Positions 53,920-63,979 of a DNA stretch of 64,000 bases are shown here, piece after piece; within the stretch, counting starts at the first letter, position 1, and every line of letters begins with the position of its first letter. Origin of the DNA: Psychrobacter cibarius. Lineage in GTDB: Bacteria; Pseudomonadota; Gammaproteobacteria; Pseudomonadales; Moraxellaceae. Location: NCBI RefSeq assembly GCF_016107535.1, contig NZ_JABASQ010000001.1, positions 124,001 through 188,000 of the forward strand. Reading direction: 5' to 3'. A program made the position numbers and the translations under genes. The notes below the pieces were generated by a model. That model worked only from the letters and a program-made list of their open reading frames with translations. It did not search any database and was not told the DNA's origin.

Positions 53920-54356
53920 AATAGTTGCCTGTAACGCTAGAAGTGAGGAAGAGGTTCGAAAGTGTTATTTTTAAAGATACTGTTTTTAAAGGTGCTGATT
54001 TTATCAAAATAAGTGATAGCCGCTATAATACCAAGACACAGCAGATTTGACCATGTTTTGACCTCTGCTGATTGAATTTTCATTTATTACTTTCATTATC
54101 CGTAGCCAGTTAGTTATATTTGCTTTAAATGCATCTCTCAAAGTTCAGCTCACCTCAATAAGCCTCGCCCATCCTTATTAAAACCATTAATATCACCTCT
54201 ATCAACGAACAGAGCGGCTTATATGTTTCATTTAGAGGTACTTTTCGGTAAGATAAGCGCATACCTTTTATTCGACTTCTAGCCTAGTACGACGTAGCTG
54301 CTACGTTTTGTCGATTTAAACCCAACACTTTCAATACAAGTATTTGAGAAACCTTT
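53920..54356. other. Intergenic region between serS and the YcxB-like gene
   Basis: A 437-base gap between divergent genes. It contains no ORF or repeat I can support; both promoters must lie here, but no consensus pair stands out. Confidence 0.5.
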
Positions 54357-55016
54357 ATGGCCTTGTACCCCTATACGCTACAACCTGTCGCCTTAAACCT
54401 AACTGAGGCAGAATTTCACCGAGCACAATACGAGCTATTTGCCAGTGCCAGCCCTTCTTTCGGTTTAAAAAGTATCAAAATGAAAGAATGGATCATTATG
54501 GCGGTAACCGTGGTACTAGCGATCGCAGGGTTGGTTTTTGTGACAGGCTACTCAACCATTATCTTTTGGCTGATGCTAGTTTCAGTCGTCATTTATTTAC
54601 TGGTTCGTACCCTTGGCTTTAAATGGTATGTCAAAAGAGAGTTTGACAAGCAAGTGGCCGATCAAGAAATGCCGGATGAGATGCGTCAGATGAAATTGGG
54701 CGTACAAAAGCATGGCCTCGTCATGGCGATGCCAGTGAATCAGCCTGACACATTTAATAACAACCAAATGCGCGGCATGCAAATGCGAGCAGGCACGACC
54801 CAGCAAGCCGTCATTCCATGGTCAGCTGTCAAAAGCTGGGATGAGACGGACGACTATATCTTTATGATGTTTGAGATGAAAGGTCAACAAGGCAGCCAAA
54901 TTGTGCCAAAGCGCTTAGAAGCACAGAAGTTTCCGATCGATACGGTACGTCAGCATTTGCAAGAAGTTATCCCCGTTAAAGGCTTAAATCCTGAAAACTT
55001 ACAGCCACCAGCATAA
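54357..55016 (+). CDS. YcxB-like membrane protein
   Basis: A 219-residue protein with two adjacent membrane helices (residues about 45-85: IIMAVTVVLAIAGLVFV and IIFWLMLVSVVIYLLV). The following cytoplasmic YcxB-like domain contains VIPWSAVKSWDETDDYIFMM, the conserved part of the family, and ends with IVPKRLEAQKFPIDTVRQHL. Function is unknown. It is followed by a perfect 12-bp inverted repeat. Confidence 0.75.
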   Translation: MALYPYTLQPVALNLTEAEFHRAQYELFASASPSFGLKSIKMKEWIIMAVTVVLAIAGLVFVTGYSTIIFWLMLVSVVIYLLVRTLGFKWYVKREFDKQVADQEMPDEMRQMKLGVQKHGLVMAMPVNQPDTFNNNQMRGMQMRAGTTQQAVIPWSAVKSWDETDDYIFMMFEMKGQQGSQIVPKRLEAQKFPIDTVRQHLQEVIPVKGLNPENLQPPA

Positions 55017-55029
55017 AATAGTAGAAGAC

Positions 55030-55062
55030 TTCTTTATCGCTTATTATATGAGCGATAAAGAA
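55030..55062 (+). terminator. Perfect 12-bp hairpin after the YcxB-like gene
   Basis: ttctttatcgct (55030-55041) and agcgataaagaa (55051-55062) pair fully with a 9-nt loop. No T-tract follows, so termination is uncertain; it may protect the message end. Confidence 0.5.
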
Positions 55063-55391
55063 ATGATCAATAAAAAATAATTTTTACAAAACCAATCATA
55101 ATTATAAATTTATTGAAATTAACTTATTGATGGTGCTCTGCTATTATGATAGTCATCAGAAGAAAGGTGGTAATTGCTCTAAATTACATGAATGTATAGT
55201 TATGATTTTAGTTTAAGCTGACGCCATTCTATATGGCAGTTTTATCATACTATTTTCTAAGATTGTTACTTTTTAAGGCTGAAAAGCGTTAATATATTAA
55301 CGAGCATAGTAATGCAGCACACGAGTTGCTACACTTCTCATCTTCTTCATTTAATGTTTTATATCAACACTCAAACTATAAGGATAATATT
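55063..55391 (+). other. Region upstream of dps
   Basis: About 330 bases without a gene. The dps promoter should lie here. I see no clear OxyR or Fur site by eye. Confidence 0.45.
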
Positions 55392-55868
55392 ATGAGTAAC
55401 GCTACTAATCAAATCGGTCTAGAAAAAGCTGACATGAGCGAAGTCATTGCACAACTAAACAATTTATTATCAACTTATCACGTCTTTTATTTAAACGTCC
55501 GTGGCTATCACTGGAATGTAAAAGGCGAGCATTTTTTCACCTTGCATCCAAAATTTGAAGAACTGTATACCGTGCTACAATTACAAATTGATGAAATCGC
55601 TGAGCGTATCTTAACTTTGGGCGGCACACCGCTGCATGCTTATAGCGATTTTACTCAACATACTAGCATTCAAGAAGATAAAAACGTCAAAGATGGCAAT
55701 GCTTGTGTGAAAGGTGTGGTAACTGGTTTACAAGCTTTGATTACAGAGCAGCGTAAAGTATCTGCTCTAGCAGCAGACAGCGAAGATCAAGGGACAGCTG
55801 ACCTCGTAGATGCCTATGTACAAGAGCAAGAAAAGCTCATCTGGATGTATAACGCCTTTTTGGGTTAA
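55392..55868 (+). CDS. dps: Dps-family ferritin-like DNA-protection protein
   Basis: A 158-residue Dps/miniferritin. The ferroxidase ligands are in NVRGYHWNVKGEHFFTLHPK and the downstream EELYTVLQLQIDEIAERI, the conserved His and Asp/Glu set of this family. It forms a 12-mer that oxidises and stores iron and shields DNA. The ATG at 55392 has AAGGAT upstream, so the longer in-frame start at 55326 was rejected. A strong terminator follows at 55910. Confidence 0.93.
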   Translation: MSNATNQIGLEKADMSEVIAQLNNLLSTYHVFYLNVRGYHWNVKGEHFFTLHPKFEELYTVLQLQIDEIAERILTLGGTPLHAYSDFTQHTSIQEDKNVKDGNACVKGVVTGLQALITEQRKVSALAADSEDQGTADLVDAYVQEQEKLIWMYNAFLG

Positions 55869-55909
55869 TCATTGCTAAAAAAACAGTACGTCACTAAAAT
55901 CTAGATCAT

Positions 55910-55939
55910 AAAAAAGCACCTACTTTAGGTGCTTTTTTT
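55910..55939 (+). terminator. Terminator after dps
   Basis: Stem aaaagcacct / aggtgctttt with a 5-nt loop, followed by a long T-run; A-rich on the other side, so it may also serve the convergent DUF2057 gene. Confidence 0.92.
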
Positions 55940-55963
55940 GTGCTTGCTGTTGCTAATGAAACC

Positions 55964-56653
55964 TTATTTCTGCATCCATTGACGCATTTTTTCGCGCTCG
56001 GCAGGCGTGGCTTGTAACCAAATTTGCATAAATTGATCTAAGGTATTAGCAGATGAATTAACGCTAGTGGTTTGCTTAGTAGTCGCTACCGTACCCGTAT
56101 TCACACTTGGTTGATCTAATGCGGCAATCGCACGCTGATTCTGTAGCTCTGCATCATCTGCCCCGCCAAACACACCGCCGAACGCCTTGCCTAAACCTGA
56201 CAACAATCCACCTTGATTACCAGCGATACCTTGCTGACTTGCAACCACAGTATTGTTTTTCTCTACTGCCAGTATCGGACGCTTGGCATATTCTTTAGCT
56301 GCTGCATACTCTTCTGGCTGATTCGGCATGGTCAGACGATAGGTTTGATTGTCCGCCAATTCTGCCGTCACGCTCACATTACCCGAACGTAAATAGTCAT
56401 GCTCATCACGGCGCAAGTCATATAAGCGATCATACTTCGCAGTAATCGCATGTTGACCTGGCTGAAGCGTGAACTTTTTAGTCAATGGTTGAAAAGCGCT
56501 CTGCTGCACTTCTTGCCCATTGATAGCCGTTACTTTGATATGGTCATCAACCAGTAGCGTTACTTCAGCATGCGACAGCATAGAGACAGAGCCTGCACCA
56601 ATAAGCAACGTGCTGATGGTCAGTTTTTTTAGCAAAGAAGCATTGGATTTCAT
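55964..56653 (-). CDS. DUF2057 exported protein
   Basis: The precursor has a signal peptide ending SMLSHA. The mature protein matches DUF2057 (YccT-like): VTLLVDDHIKVTAINGQEV, FTLQPGQHAITAKYDRLYDL and QTYRLTMPNQPEEYAAAKEY. A low-complexity region (Ser/Thr/Gln-rich) precedes a helical C terminus (PAEREKMRQWMQK). The ATG at 56653 is chosen because GGAA lies ahead of it; 56665 is the alternative. Function unknown, probably periplasmic. Confidence 0.82.
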   Translation of the reverse strand: MKSNASLLKKLTISTLLIGAGSVSMLSHAEVTLLVDDHIKVTAINGQEVQQSAFQPLTKKFTLQPGQHAITAKYDRLYDLRRDEHDYLRSGNVSVTAELADNQTYRLTMPNQPEEYAAAKEYAKRPILAVEKNNTVVASQQGIAGNQGGLLSGLGKAFGGVFGGADDAELQNQRAIAALDQPSVNTGTVATTKQTTSVNSSANTLDQFMQIWLQATPAEREKMRQWMQK

Positions 56654-56728
56654 AAGTGATTCCATTAATAGTGAAAACGTTTTGGCAATAGTAAAAGCGC
56701 TTTGGATAAAAGACTTTAGTTTTTAATG

Positions 56729-57532
56729 CTAAAAATCAAGTGGCATCGTATGTTGATCTTGTTCCGCTGAATCGTTATCTACCTGTGTCTCTTGCGCAAT
56801 ATCAGCAAGCTCTGCTGCTAGTGTCTGCTCATCAATGGTACGCAATGCGTCAGTGATGACTGCTTTGGATATATTGCTACGCCCAAGGTTCGAAAACATC
56901 GGCTGAATATAATTGAGTACTTCCATCATCGCACCGATACGATGCGGTCCTTCAGTAAGCAAATAATCAATAATTCGATCATCAAACTGCCAACCACGTC
57001 GACGTAAGATAGATTGTAATAACGCCTGACGGTCGGCTAAGTCATGACCATTGGGTACTTTAAACGTAGGTGCTTGTGCCAAACGAGTCAGCAAATCCCT
57101 TAACTGAAACGGCAAATCACCAGCAGGCTTATTGGCTGCAAACAACAATTGACGCTGACCTTCACGACTGCGGTTAATCAAATGAAATAAGGCTTCTTGC
57201 CATTGACTGCTTTGCTCCAGCACCTCTAAATCATCGATCGCGATTAGATCGAAGTTTTCTAGAGATGAGAGGACGTGCACATCGGTATGAATCAACTCAT
57301 TGAGTGACAAACAAATCGCTGACTTGTCCATCTCAATAAATGACTCACAGATAGCAGATAATAAGTGCGACTTGCCCGTAGCAGGACTGCCAAATAGGTA
57401 CAGCTGACCGATCAGGCCGACATGTAGTTGCCGCACTGCATCAATAATCGACATCCAACCAGGACCGGCGAAGTCACTTAGACTTGCATCATGCTTAATG
57501 TCCAGATTGAGACTTAGCTGTGCTTCTGCCAT
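56729..57532 (-). CDS. hda: Hda, DnaA regulatory inactivator homologue
   Basis: Hda works with the beta clamp to trigger ATP hydrolysis by DnaA and so prevents re-initiation. The N-terminal QLSLNLDI matches the clamp-binding motif of Hda. The AAA+ domain includes LYLFGSPATGKSHLLSAI (Walker A with Ser-Pro-Ala in place of the usual GPxG), LIAIDDLEVL (Walker B) and LRDLLTRLAQAPTFKV. It has 267 residues, about 30 more than E. coli Hda, from an acidic C-terminal tail. perM, purM and purN follow, the usual gammaproteobacterial neighbourhood. Confidence 0.88.
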   Translation of the reverse strand: MAEAQLSLNLDIKHDASLSDFAGPGWMSIIDAVRQLHVGLIGQLYLFGSPATGKSHLLSAICESFIEMDKSAICLSLNELIHTDVHVLSSLENFDLIAIDDLEVLEQSSQWQEALFHLINRSREGQRQLLFAANKPAGDLPFQLRDLLTRLAQAPTFKVPNGHDLADRQALLQSILRRRGWQFDDRIIDYLLTEGPHRIGAMMEVLNYIQPMFSNLGRSNISKAVITDALRTIDEQTLAAELADIAQETQVDNDSAEQDQHTMPLDF

Positions 57533-57864
57533 GAATCATCAACTCGTTTTGCGTAATGCAATAAATAAAAGGATAAATTATTAATAACTGTCTTTGAGAT
57601 GCTCTTATACTACCTGATATAAACTTGCTGCGTTAGCATCTCGTTGTTTTAATCGAGAGTATATCTGAGAATCACCTAATCAAAAGTCATCTTGTTAACG
57701 ACCAACTGGATAACGGCTGATACTGTCAATACTGCGCCTATATATAACATATTTGCAAAATGACTGACAAGTCTTTTACCTATTAAGCCTTATCCATCAC
57801 TGTTTACCTCTCACACCATTTACTATTAATTTCCCATGACTCTATCAATTTAACGATAAAATAC
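57533..57864. other. Intergenic region between hda and perM
   Basis: A 332-base gap between two genes on the minus strand. No ORF, RNA or strong repeat seen; the hda promoter presumably lies here. Confidence 0.5.
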
Positions 57865-58971
57865 TTATCTCTTCTCGAATAAAGCCAATTGCTTACGACC
57901 TTTATAAAAATCTGTCGAACGATAGTAGATGTATAAATGGCGAAACAGTACATTAAGCACGGCAGAGACAGGCAAAGCAATTAGCATACCAACGAAACCC
58001 AATAAGCTTGCACCTGCCAATACGGCAAAAATCACCCACAGCGGCGATAGACCTATCTTATCACCCAATAGTAACGGCTGTAGAATATAACCTTCGGCGG
58101 CTTGCCCAACTAAAAATGCTCCGACGATCAACGACAAATACGTCCAATTTAGCCCAAACTGGAACAGGCAGGCGATAATGGCAGCGATAAAACCAATGCC
58201 AAAACCCAAATAAGGAACAAAGCTAGCAATACCGGCAACCATACCAATAATAAGCCCAAGCTCAAGCCCAATAAGCTGTAATTGTACTGCATAAATAGCA
58301 CCCAATAATACCATTACCAATAGCTGGCCTTTGATAAATGCCATCAACGCAAGGTCACACTCTCGAGCAATTTGAATGACTTTTTCGCTATACGCAGCGG
58401 GAATCGCCAGCTTCCATGTCTGCAGACGCTGATCCCAATTGAACAAAAAATAAAAGGTAAGAATCGGCACCAGCACAATGAGTCCAGCATTATTGATAAA
58501 GTTCATGCTCGACACCAATATTTGGTTCATCATGGTACTGGCATCTTCAAACTTATAATTGGTCTGCATGTATTCAACCAATGTCTCAGAAAACCCTTTA
58601 GACTCCAACTCTGGCAGATTGATACGACTGTTGTTAACGAACCATTCACGTACGACTTCATTATACCAAGTTAAGACCTTAGGTAGGTACTCCCAAGCCG
58701 CTTGCAACTGATGCCACAAGGTCGGTATCAACCACCATAGCAGTAGCACCATTCCTAAAGTGATGGTGGAGTAGACAATGATAATCGCCACCCAGCGTTT
58801 GATATACTTCGATAAGCGTTTGACCAGCGGATTGAACAAGTAAGCCAATACGAAAGCAAAGACAAACGGTATAATGACTGGCATCATCAGATACAGTAAC
58901 AATATACCCACCACCATCGCAACGACAATAAATAAGCGCCGAAAAAAAGGATCTATTGGTTGGTTCATCAT
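57865..58971 (-). CDS. perM: AI-2E family (PerM-like) transporter
   Basis: A 368-residue membrane protein of the AI-2E exporter/PerM family, with about eight helices. The family motif region is IGMVAGIASFVPYLGFGIGF, followed by FLVGQAAEGYILQPLLLGDK, IGLSPLWVIFAVLAGASLLG and FVGMLIALPVSAVLNVLFRH. It lies back to back with purM and on the same strand as hda. The substrate is unknown; family members are linked to Na+/H+ antiport or signal export. Confidence 0.88.
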   Translation of the reverse strand: MMNQPIDPFFRRLFIVVAMVVGILLLYLMMPVIIPFVFAFVLAYLFNPLVKRLSKYIKRWVAIIIVYSTITLGMVLLLWWLIPTLWHQLQAAWEYLPKVLTWYNEVVREWFVNNSRINLPELESKGFSETLVEYMQTNYKFEDASTMMNQILVSSMNFINNAGLIVLVPILTFYFLFNWDQRLQTWKLAIPAAYSEKVIQIARECDLALMAFIKGQLLVMVLLGAIYAVQLQLIGLELGLIIGMVAGIASFVPYLGFGIGFIAAIIACLFQFGLNWTYLSLIVGAFLVGQAAEGYILQPLLLGDKIGLSPLWVIFAVLAGASLLGFVGMLIALPVSAVLNVLFRHLYIYYRSTDFYKGRKQLALFEKR

Positions 58972-59222
58972 GACAAGGAATCCTATGATAGGCTGATTTA
59001 AGATGGGAGCATAATTGAAAGAAATGATACGTTTTATCGTACAACAACGGCGTAATAGCGAACTGTTATCGACAATAAATTTAGCGTTCCATTATCGCAG
59101 AGTACAGCAAAAAATCCGTCATTTTTTGTTTCTTAACTTTTTATTTGCCACTTAAAGTCAGTCTTCGTGAAATATCCGCCAAATATCCGCAAGTTGCTTT
59201 GCGAGTAAGGGTCATTTTTGGG

Positions 59223-59228
59223 TATAAT
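59223..59228 (+). promoter_or_regulatory. Candidate -10 of purM
   Basis: A consensus TATAAT lies 79 bases before purM and is followed by gcgccc. No good -35 is found at 17 bases, so it may depend on an activator. I see no PurR-type operator. Confidence 0.45.
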
Positions 59229-59306
59229 GCGCCCACTATATTCAGAATTAACACGACCAACTCGATTTTCTACTGACAGACCTTCATTCCCTATAAAATT
59301 TGTGAG

Positions 59307-60362
59307 ATGACCATGAGTAACAAGCCTTCTTTAAGCTACAAAGATGCTGGTGTTGATATTGATGCTGGCGATGCGTTGGTACAACGTATTAAATCAGTGG
59401 CAAAAGCCACCTCTCGCCCTGAGGTTGTGGGCGGACTTGGCGGCTTTGGAGCGCTTTGTCGTATACCAACTGGTTACACCTCTCCTCTACTCGTGTCAGG
59501 CACTGACGGCGTCGGTACTAAGCTCAAGCTGGCATTACAGCTGAATCGTCATGACACTATCGGCATTGATTTAGTCGCCATGTGCGTCAACGATTTATTG
59601 GTGTGCGGTGCAGAACCATTATTTTTCTTAGACTATTATGCAACTGGCAAGCTTGATATTGATGTAGCAGCGACTGTGGTCACTGGTATTGGTGAAGGCT
59701 GTAAGCTATCAAACTGTGCTCTGATCGGCGGCGAAACCGCTGAGATGCCAGGTATGTATCAAGACGACGATTATGACTTGGCAGGCTTTTGTGTCGGTGT
59801 GGTTGAAGAAGCGGAAGTCATCACTGGCGAAAACGTCGCGGAAGGCGATGTATTGATCGCTCTTGCTTCAAGTGGTGCACACTCAAACGGTTATTCATTG
59901 GTACGTAAAGTCATCGAAGTCAGCGGCATTGATGTGACGAGCAGTGATGAGCAATTAGACGGTCAGCCTATCCAAGACGCGTTAATGGCCCCTACTCGCA
60001 TCTATGTTAAAGCGATTAAAGCGCTACAAGATACTCTTGGTAGCTCAGCGCTGCATGCAATGTCACATATCACTGGTGGCGGCTTAACCGATAATTTACC
60101 ACGTGTATTACCAGAGAATTTAGCTGCTAGTATTGATACGACTAGCTGGAAGTTCTCAGAGCTATTCACTTGGTTACAAACCCAAGGAAATATCGAGCAA
60201 AGTGAGATGTACCGCACCTTTAACTGCGGCGTCGGTTTCGTCATTATCGTGCCTAAAGATAAAGCAGATGCGGCCATTAGCACTTTAAATGAGGCTGGTG
60301 AAAAAGCTTGGCAATTAGGCGAAATGGTGAAGCGTGAAGCGGACGCAGTGGTGTACCGTTAA
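59307..60362 (+). CDS. purM: Phosphoribosylformylglycinamidine cyclo-ligase
   Basis: PurM closes the imidazole ring to give AIR in purine synthesis. Motifs: [72 protein letters not shown] and [18 protein letters not shown]. Its 351 residues match the family. An ATG two codons downstream is an alternative start. The stop overlaps the purN start (TAATG), so the two are coupled. Confidence 0.97.
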   Translation: MTMSNKPSLSYKDAGVDIDAGDALVQRIKSVAKATSRPEVVGGLGGFGALCRIPTGYTSPLLVSGTDGVGTKLKLALQLNRHDTIGIDLVAMCVNDLLVCGAEPLFFLDYYATGKLDIDVAATVVTGIGEGCKLSNCALIGGETAEMPGMYQDDDYDLAGFCVGVVEEAEVITGENVAEGDVLIALASSGAHSNGYSLVRKVIEVSGIDVTSSDEQLDGQPIQDALMAPTRIYVKAIKALQDTLGSSALHAMSHITGGGLTDNLPRVLPENLAASIDTTSWKFSELFTWLQTQGNIEQSEMYRTFNCGVGFVIIVPKDKADAAISTLNEAGEKAWQLGEMVKREADAVVYR

Positions 60363-61054
60363 TGTTAGACAGTCAAAAGAAAATTGATAATAACCCTTTA
60401 CGGATTGCTGTACTGGTCTCTGGTAGTGGTAGCAACTTGCAAGTACTGATAGATGCGATGCAAGCTGGCGCACTGCCAATTGAGATTGTTGGCGTCATTA
60501 GCAACCGCGAGGATGCTTATGCCGTCACCCGTGCAAAAGACGCTAACATTCCAGTGGCAGTATTGTCACATGTTGCTAGCGGCAAACGCATGGGAATCAA
60601 GACTTTTGAGAGTCATGCCAGCGAGCAATTAAGCGCATGGCAGCCAGATCTCATTGTGTTAGCTGGTTTTATGCGTGTCTTGAGTGCAGATTTTATCGAT
60701 AATGCACCAGCGACGATGATTAATCTGCATCCCTCTTTGCTACCTATCTATAAAGGCCTTGATACCCATCAACGTGCGATACAAGCAGGTGAGCGACATC
60801 ATGGCTGTAGTATTCATGTCGTCACCGCTGAGCTGGACGCGGGTACTGTTTTGACCCAAGCGCTGTTAGAGATACATCAAAAAGACACTGCCGATAGCTT
60901 GCAAGCACGCGTGCAAAAGCTTGAGCATCAATTGCTCCCTTGGACGATTTTATTATTGGCCAAAGGCGCACTCTCGCTAGACCATGCTCAAGCATCCAAT
61001 CAACAAAGTATGTCTTTACCAACGCTACCGTTAAAACTATATTTGAACGACTGA
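60362..61054 (+). CDS. purN: Phosphoribosylglycinamide formyltransferase
   Basis: PurN transfers a formyl group from 10-formyl-THF to GAR, the third step of purine synthesis. LVSGSGSNLQVLIDA binds the phosphate, GFMRVLSADFI and MINLHPSLLPIYKGLDTHQR contain the catalytic Asn and His, and HVVTAELDAGTVL holds the conserved Asp. It has 230 residues, slightly longer at the C terminus than E. coli PurN. The start overlaps the purM stop by one base. A terminator follows. Confidence 0.96.
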   Translation: MLDSQKKIDNNPLRIAVLVSGSGSNLQVLIDAMQAGALPIEIVGVISNREDAYAVTRAKDANIPVAVLSHVASGKRMGIKTFESHASEQLSAWQPDLIVLAGFMRVLSADFIDNAPATMINLHPSLLPIYKGLDTHQRAIQAGERHHGCSIHVVTAELDAGTVLTQALLEIHQKDTADSLQARVQKLEHQLLPWTILLLAKGALSLDHAQASNQQSMSLPTLPLKLYLND

Positions 61055-61113
61055 GTAAATAGCGACAATCACAAATTATCAGGCACCAACTATCAAACTT
61101 AAACTCTTCGCAT

Positions 61114-61149
61114 AAAAAAGCCCAGTCACTCAATGAATGACTGGGCTTT
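61114..61149. terminator. Terminator between purN and the aldehyde dehydrogenase gene
   Basis: A 12-bp perfect stem (aaagcccagtca / tgactgggcttt) with a 9-nt loop and A-rich/T-rich flanks. It separates two convergent genes and may work in both directions. Confidence 0.85.
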
Positions 61150-61204
61150 CTAATAGCTACCCTTAAAATCTTCTAAAACATATTAATCCCGAAGACTTCA
61201 GCTA

Positions 61205-62587
61205 TTATTGACTTTTATGAACATGTAGCCCTTTAATATTTACAAATTCTTTGATACCAAAACCGCCATGCTCGCGACCATGACCTGAGTTTTTCACTCC
61301 ACCAAATGGCAACGCTGGATTTGCAAGACCGTAACCATTGATGTAAACCATGCCCGTATCAAACTCTTCGCGCGCTAGGCGAATGGCTTTGTCTTCGTCT
61401 TTAGAAAAGATAGCACCGCCCAAACCGTAGCGACTGTCATTGGCAATGCGTAATGCATCATCTTGGTCTTTGGCTCGTATTAATGAGGCGACAGGACCAA
61501 ATAATTCGTCATCATAGGCAGGTTGTCCTTTTTCGACATTCTCCAAGATAGTTGCTGGATAAAAACTGCCTTTACCTTCTGGCAATTGACCACCAACAGC
61601 AATCGTTGCGCCTTTTGCCACACTGTCTTCTACTTGCTCATGCAATTTTTCTTGTAAATCTTTGCGGGCTAATGGACCAAGATCAGAGCCATCATCCATC
61701 GGATCGCCAGATTTAGCGTCTGCAAATTTTTTGACAATGCGTTCACGAAAATCATCGTATAGGCTATCAACGACGATAAAGCGCTTAGCGGCGACACAAG
61801 TTTCACCATTATTAATGAGACGCGCTTGGGTACAAGTTTCTACCGCTAACTCTACATCCGCATCTTCTAAGACAATAAAGGCATCGTTTGAGCCTAATTC
61901 TAGCACCACCTTTTTAATGGCTTTTGCTGCTTGCTGACCCACAATGCTACCAGCGCCGTCGCTACCTGTCAGTGTGACACCGCGCACTTTGTCATGACCG
62001 ATTAATGCTTCTGATTGGTCGTGATCGATTAAAATCGTACGGAACAAATCGTTTGGTAACTCTGACTCATGGAAGATTTTTTCGATTAACAAGCCTGAAC
62101 CAGTCACGTTTGACGCGTGCTTGAGTAAAATACTATTACCTGCCATCAGATTTGCGATGGTATAACGGAATACTTGGTAAGCAGGAAAGTTCCATGGCTG
62201 CATGCCATAGATGACACCGATGGGCTGATAAGTCACAATACCTTTCTTCAAGCCTTCAATATCACGTTCATCGTCAGCAAGTGCAGCCACCCCTTTTTCT
62301 GCGGTATAGTCGCAAATTGCTTTACACAAATCTATTTCTTGCAAACTCTGACTATAGAGCTTACCACGCTCCTCAGTCATAAGTTTAGACAACTCTTCTT
62401 TGTACTTAAGCAATGTCTCACCGATGGAAATGATGACTTTTGCACGCGCCTCATGGCTGGTTTTACGCCACTCAGTAAATGCTTGGTGCGAGGATTCAAC
62501 AATCTTGTTCACCTCGTCATTACTCATGTAATCGTATTCTTTGATCGCTTCACCCGTTGCTGGGTTTATAGTAGTAATATCTGCCAT
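61205..62587 (-). CDS. Succinate-semialdehyde dehydrogenase-type aldehyde dehydrogenase
   Basis: A 460-residue NAD(P)-dependent aldehyde dehydrogenase. Motifs: YQPIGVIYGMQPWNFPAYQV, TLTGSDGAGSIVGQQA, the base Glu in VVLELGSNDAFIVLED and the Cys in NNGETCVAAKRF. The LELGSNDAF form and the short length resemble the Sad/YneI succinate-semialdehyde group rather than GabD. AAGGAT precedes the ATG. It lies downstream of a LysR-type regulator gene on the same strand, which may control it. The aldehyde substrate is inferred. Confidence 0.85.
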   Translation of the reverse strand: MADITTINPATGEAIKEYDYMSNDEVNKIVESSHQAFTEWRKTSHEARAKVIISIGETLLKYKEELSKLMTEERGKLYSQSLQEIDLCKAICDYTAEKGVAALADDERDIEGLKKGIVTYQPIGVIYGMQPWNFPAYQVFRYTIANLMAGNSILLKHASNVTGSGLLIEKIFHESELPNDLFRTILIDHDQSEALIGHDKVRGVTLTGSDGAGSIVGQQAAKAIKKVVLELGSNDAFIVLEDADVELAVETCTQARLINNGETCVAAKRFIVVDSLYDDFRERIVKKFADAKSGDPMDDGSDLGPLARKDLQEKLHEQVEDSVAKGATIAVGGQLPEGKGSFYPATILENVEKGQPAYDDELFGPVASLIRAKDQDDALRIANDSRYGLGGAIFSKDEDKAIRLAREEFDTGMVYINGYGLANPALPFGGVKNSGHGREHGGFGIKEFVNIKGLHVHKSQ

Positions 62588-62989
62588 GATTATTATCCTT
62601 ATTTATTTAACTATTTTATTGGTTTGAAAATTGATCGCTTAAACATCTGAAACCTTAGAAACACATAAGCCAAGAATGGTCATTTTTGTGAACGCATATG
62701 ATTAAATTGAACAACTTCATCAACGATTTTATGAAATCCGATACTGTCGTATAACTTAACAATAGGCTATGTATTTGTCTTTTTTCTTAAGTGGGATTTA
62801 TCATAGCAAAATGTGCAACGAGTAGTTTTACAAGTTATAAAGAAGTGTTCGTAAGATGTTAAGAATGTGACTGACTGATTTATTGGGTCAAAATCTTGGA
62901 CGAGATTTTTCAGTAAAATTACGCCAATAAAAAAACCAGCGCTTGGGCTGGTTTAATAAATAAGCAATCGATAACCAAAAATAAATGGC
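62588..62989. other. Region between lysR-type gene and aldehyde dehydrogenase gene
   Basis: A 402-base gap holding the terminator of the LysR-type gene at its right side and presumably the promoter of the dehydrogenase. No ORF seen. Confidence 0.5.
62929..62954 (-). terminator. Terminator after the LysR-type gene
   Basis: The stem aaaccagc / gctggttt with a 6-nt loop is followed on the minus strand by seven T. Confidence 0.85.
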
Positions 62990-63979
62990 TTAAAACAAAT
63001 GATTCATCACAGGAATTTCTTGTGGTGGATTCTCTTCTTCGTCAACAATTTGACGAGCCACATGCATGATAAGCTGACGCAACCAACGATGGGCGGGATG
63101 ATGCTGCAACAAAGGCGACCACGCCATTGTTAGCTCAAATTCAGGGATAAAAAATGGTGGCTCGACCATCATGATACTATCGTTATTAGCCTGCATTTTT
63201 GCCACACGCGTAGGCAAAGTTGCAACCAAATCTTTATTGGCTGCAAGCATGGCTGGCATTTGATAGTGGCGGGTAAAAACACTGATTTGACGTTTTTGAC
63301 CTAAACGTTGCAGTGCTTGATCAATTGAACCTAGGCCACCAGATTTTTCTGGATTGACACCAAATCCCACACCCATACCAGTTTTAGAGACCCAAACGTG
63401 CTGCGCCTTAAGATAATTTTTGAGATTAAAGCGATGAGCATAGGGACTGTCAGAGGACAATAGGCAGCTAAAGGTATCACGCCAGACCAAAACTTGGTGG
63501 AAACTTTGCGGAATTTCATTAAAGCGGTTGATCGCCAAATCCACTCGCCCCTGCTCCATATCACGATATGAGACGTCCGATGGCGTTAGGAAATCCAAGA
63601 TGACATTTGGTGCCTCTGAGCGCAATGCTTTGACCAATTTTGGTACCAATGTCGCTTCAGCATAGTCTGAGGTCATGATACGAAAAACGCGCGAGGTACT
63701 ATAAGGACGAAACTCTGTGCGTGGCTCTAATACTTGTGTCAAATCTGCCAGTATTTCACGAATACGTGGTTGCAGCTCAAGCGCACGCTCAGTTGGCGTC
63801 ATGCCTTCGGATGAGCGTACCAGCAACGGATCATTAAATAGCTTACGCAGCCGGCGCAAAATATTACTCATCGCAGGTTGGGTAATGCCAAGCTGCTCAG
63901 CTGCACGAGTAACGTTTTTTTCTCGTAACAACACATCTAGATGTACCAATAAATTTAAATCTACCCGCTGCAAATTCAT
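62990..63979 (-). CDS. LysR-type transcriptional regulator
   Basis: A 329-residue regulator. The N-terminal winged helix-turn-helix is clear: LNLLVHLDVLLREKNVTRAA, EQLGITQPAMSNILRRLRKL, FNDPLLVRSSEGMTPT. The C-terminal effector-binding region spans residues 90-310. The NPAMS-type helix resembles the NodD/LinR subgroup. The start ATG at 63979 lies close to the window edge, so its promoter region is mostly outside. The effector is unknown. Confidence 0.92.
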   Translation of the reverse strand: MNLQRVDLNLLVHLDVLLREKNVTRAAEQLGITQPAMSNILRRLRKLFNDPLLVRSSEGMTPTERALELQPRIREILADLTQVLEPRTEFRPYSTSRVFRIMTSDYAEATLVPKLVKALRSEAPNVILDFLTPSDVSYRDMEQGRVDLAINRFNEIPQSFHQVLVWRDTFSCLLSSDSPYAHRFNLKNYLKAQHVWVSKTGMGVGFGVNPEKSGGLGSIDQALQRLGQKRQISVFTRHYQMPAMLAANKDLVATLPTRVAKMQANNDSIMMVEPPFFIPEFELTMAWSPLLQHHPAHRWLRQLIMHVARQIVDEEENPPQEIPVMNHLF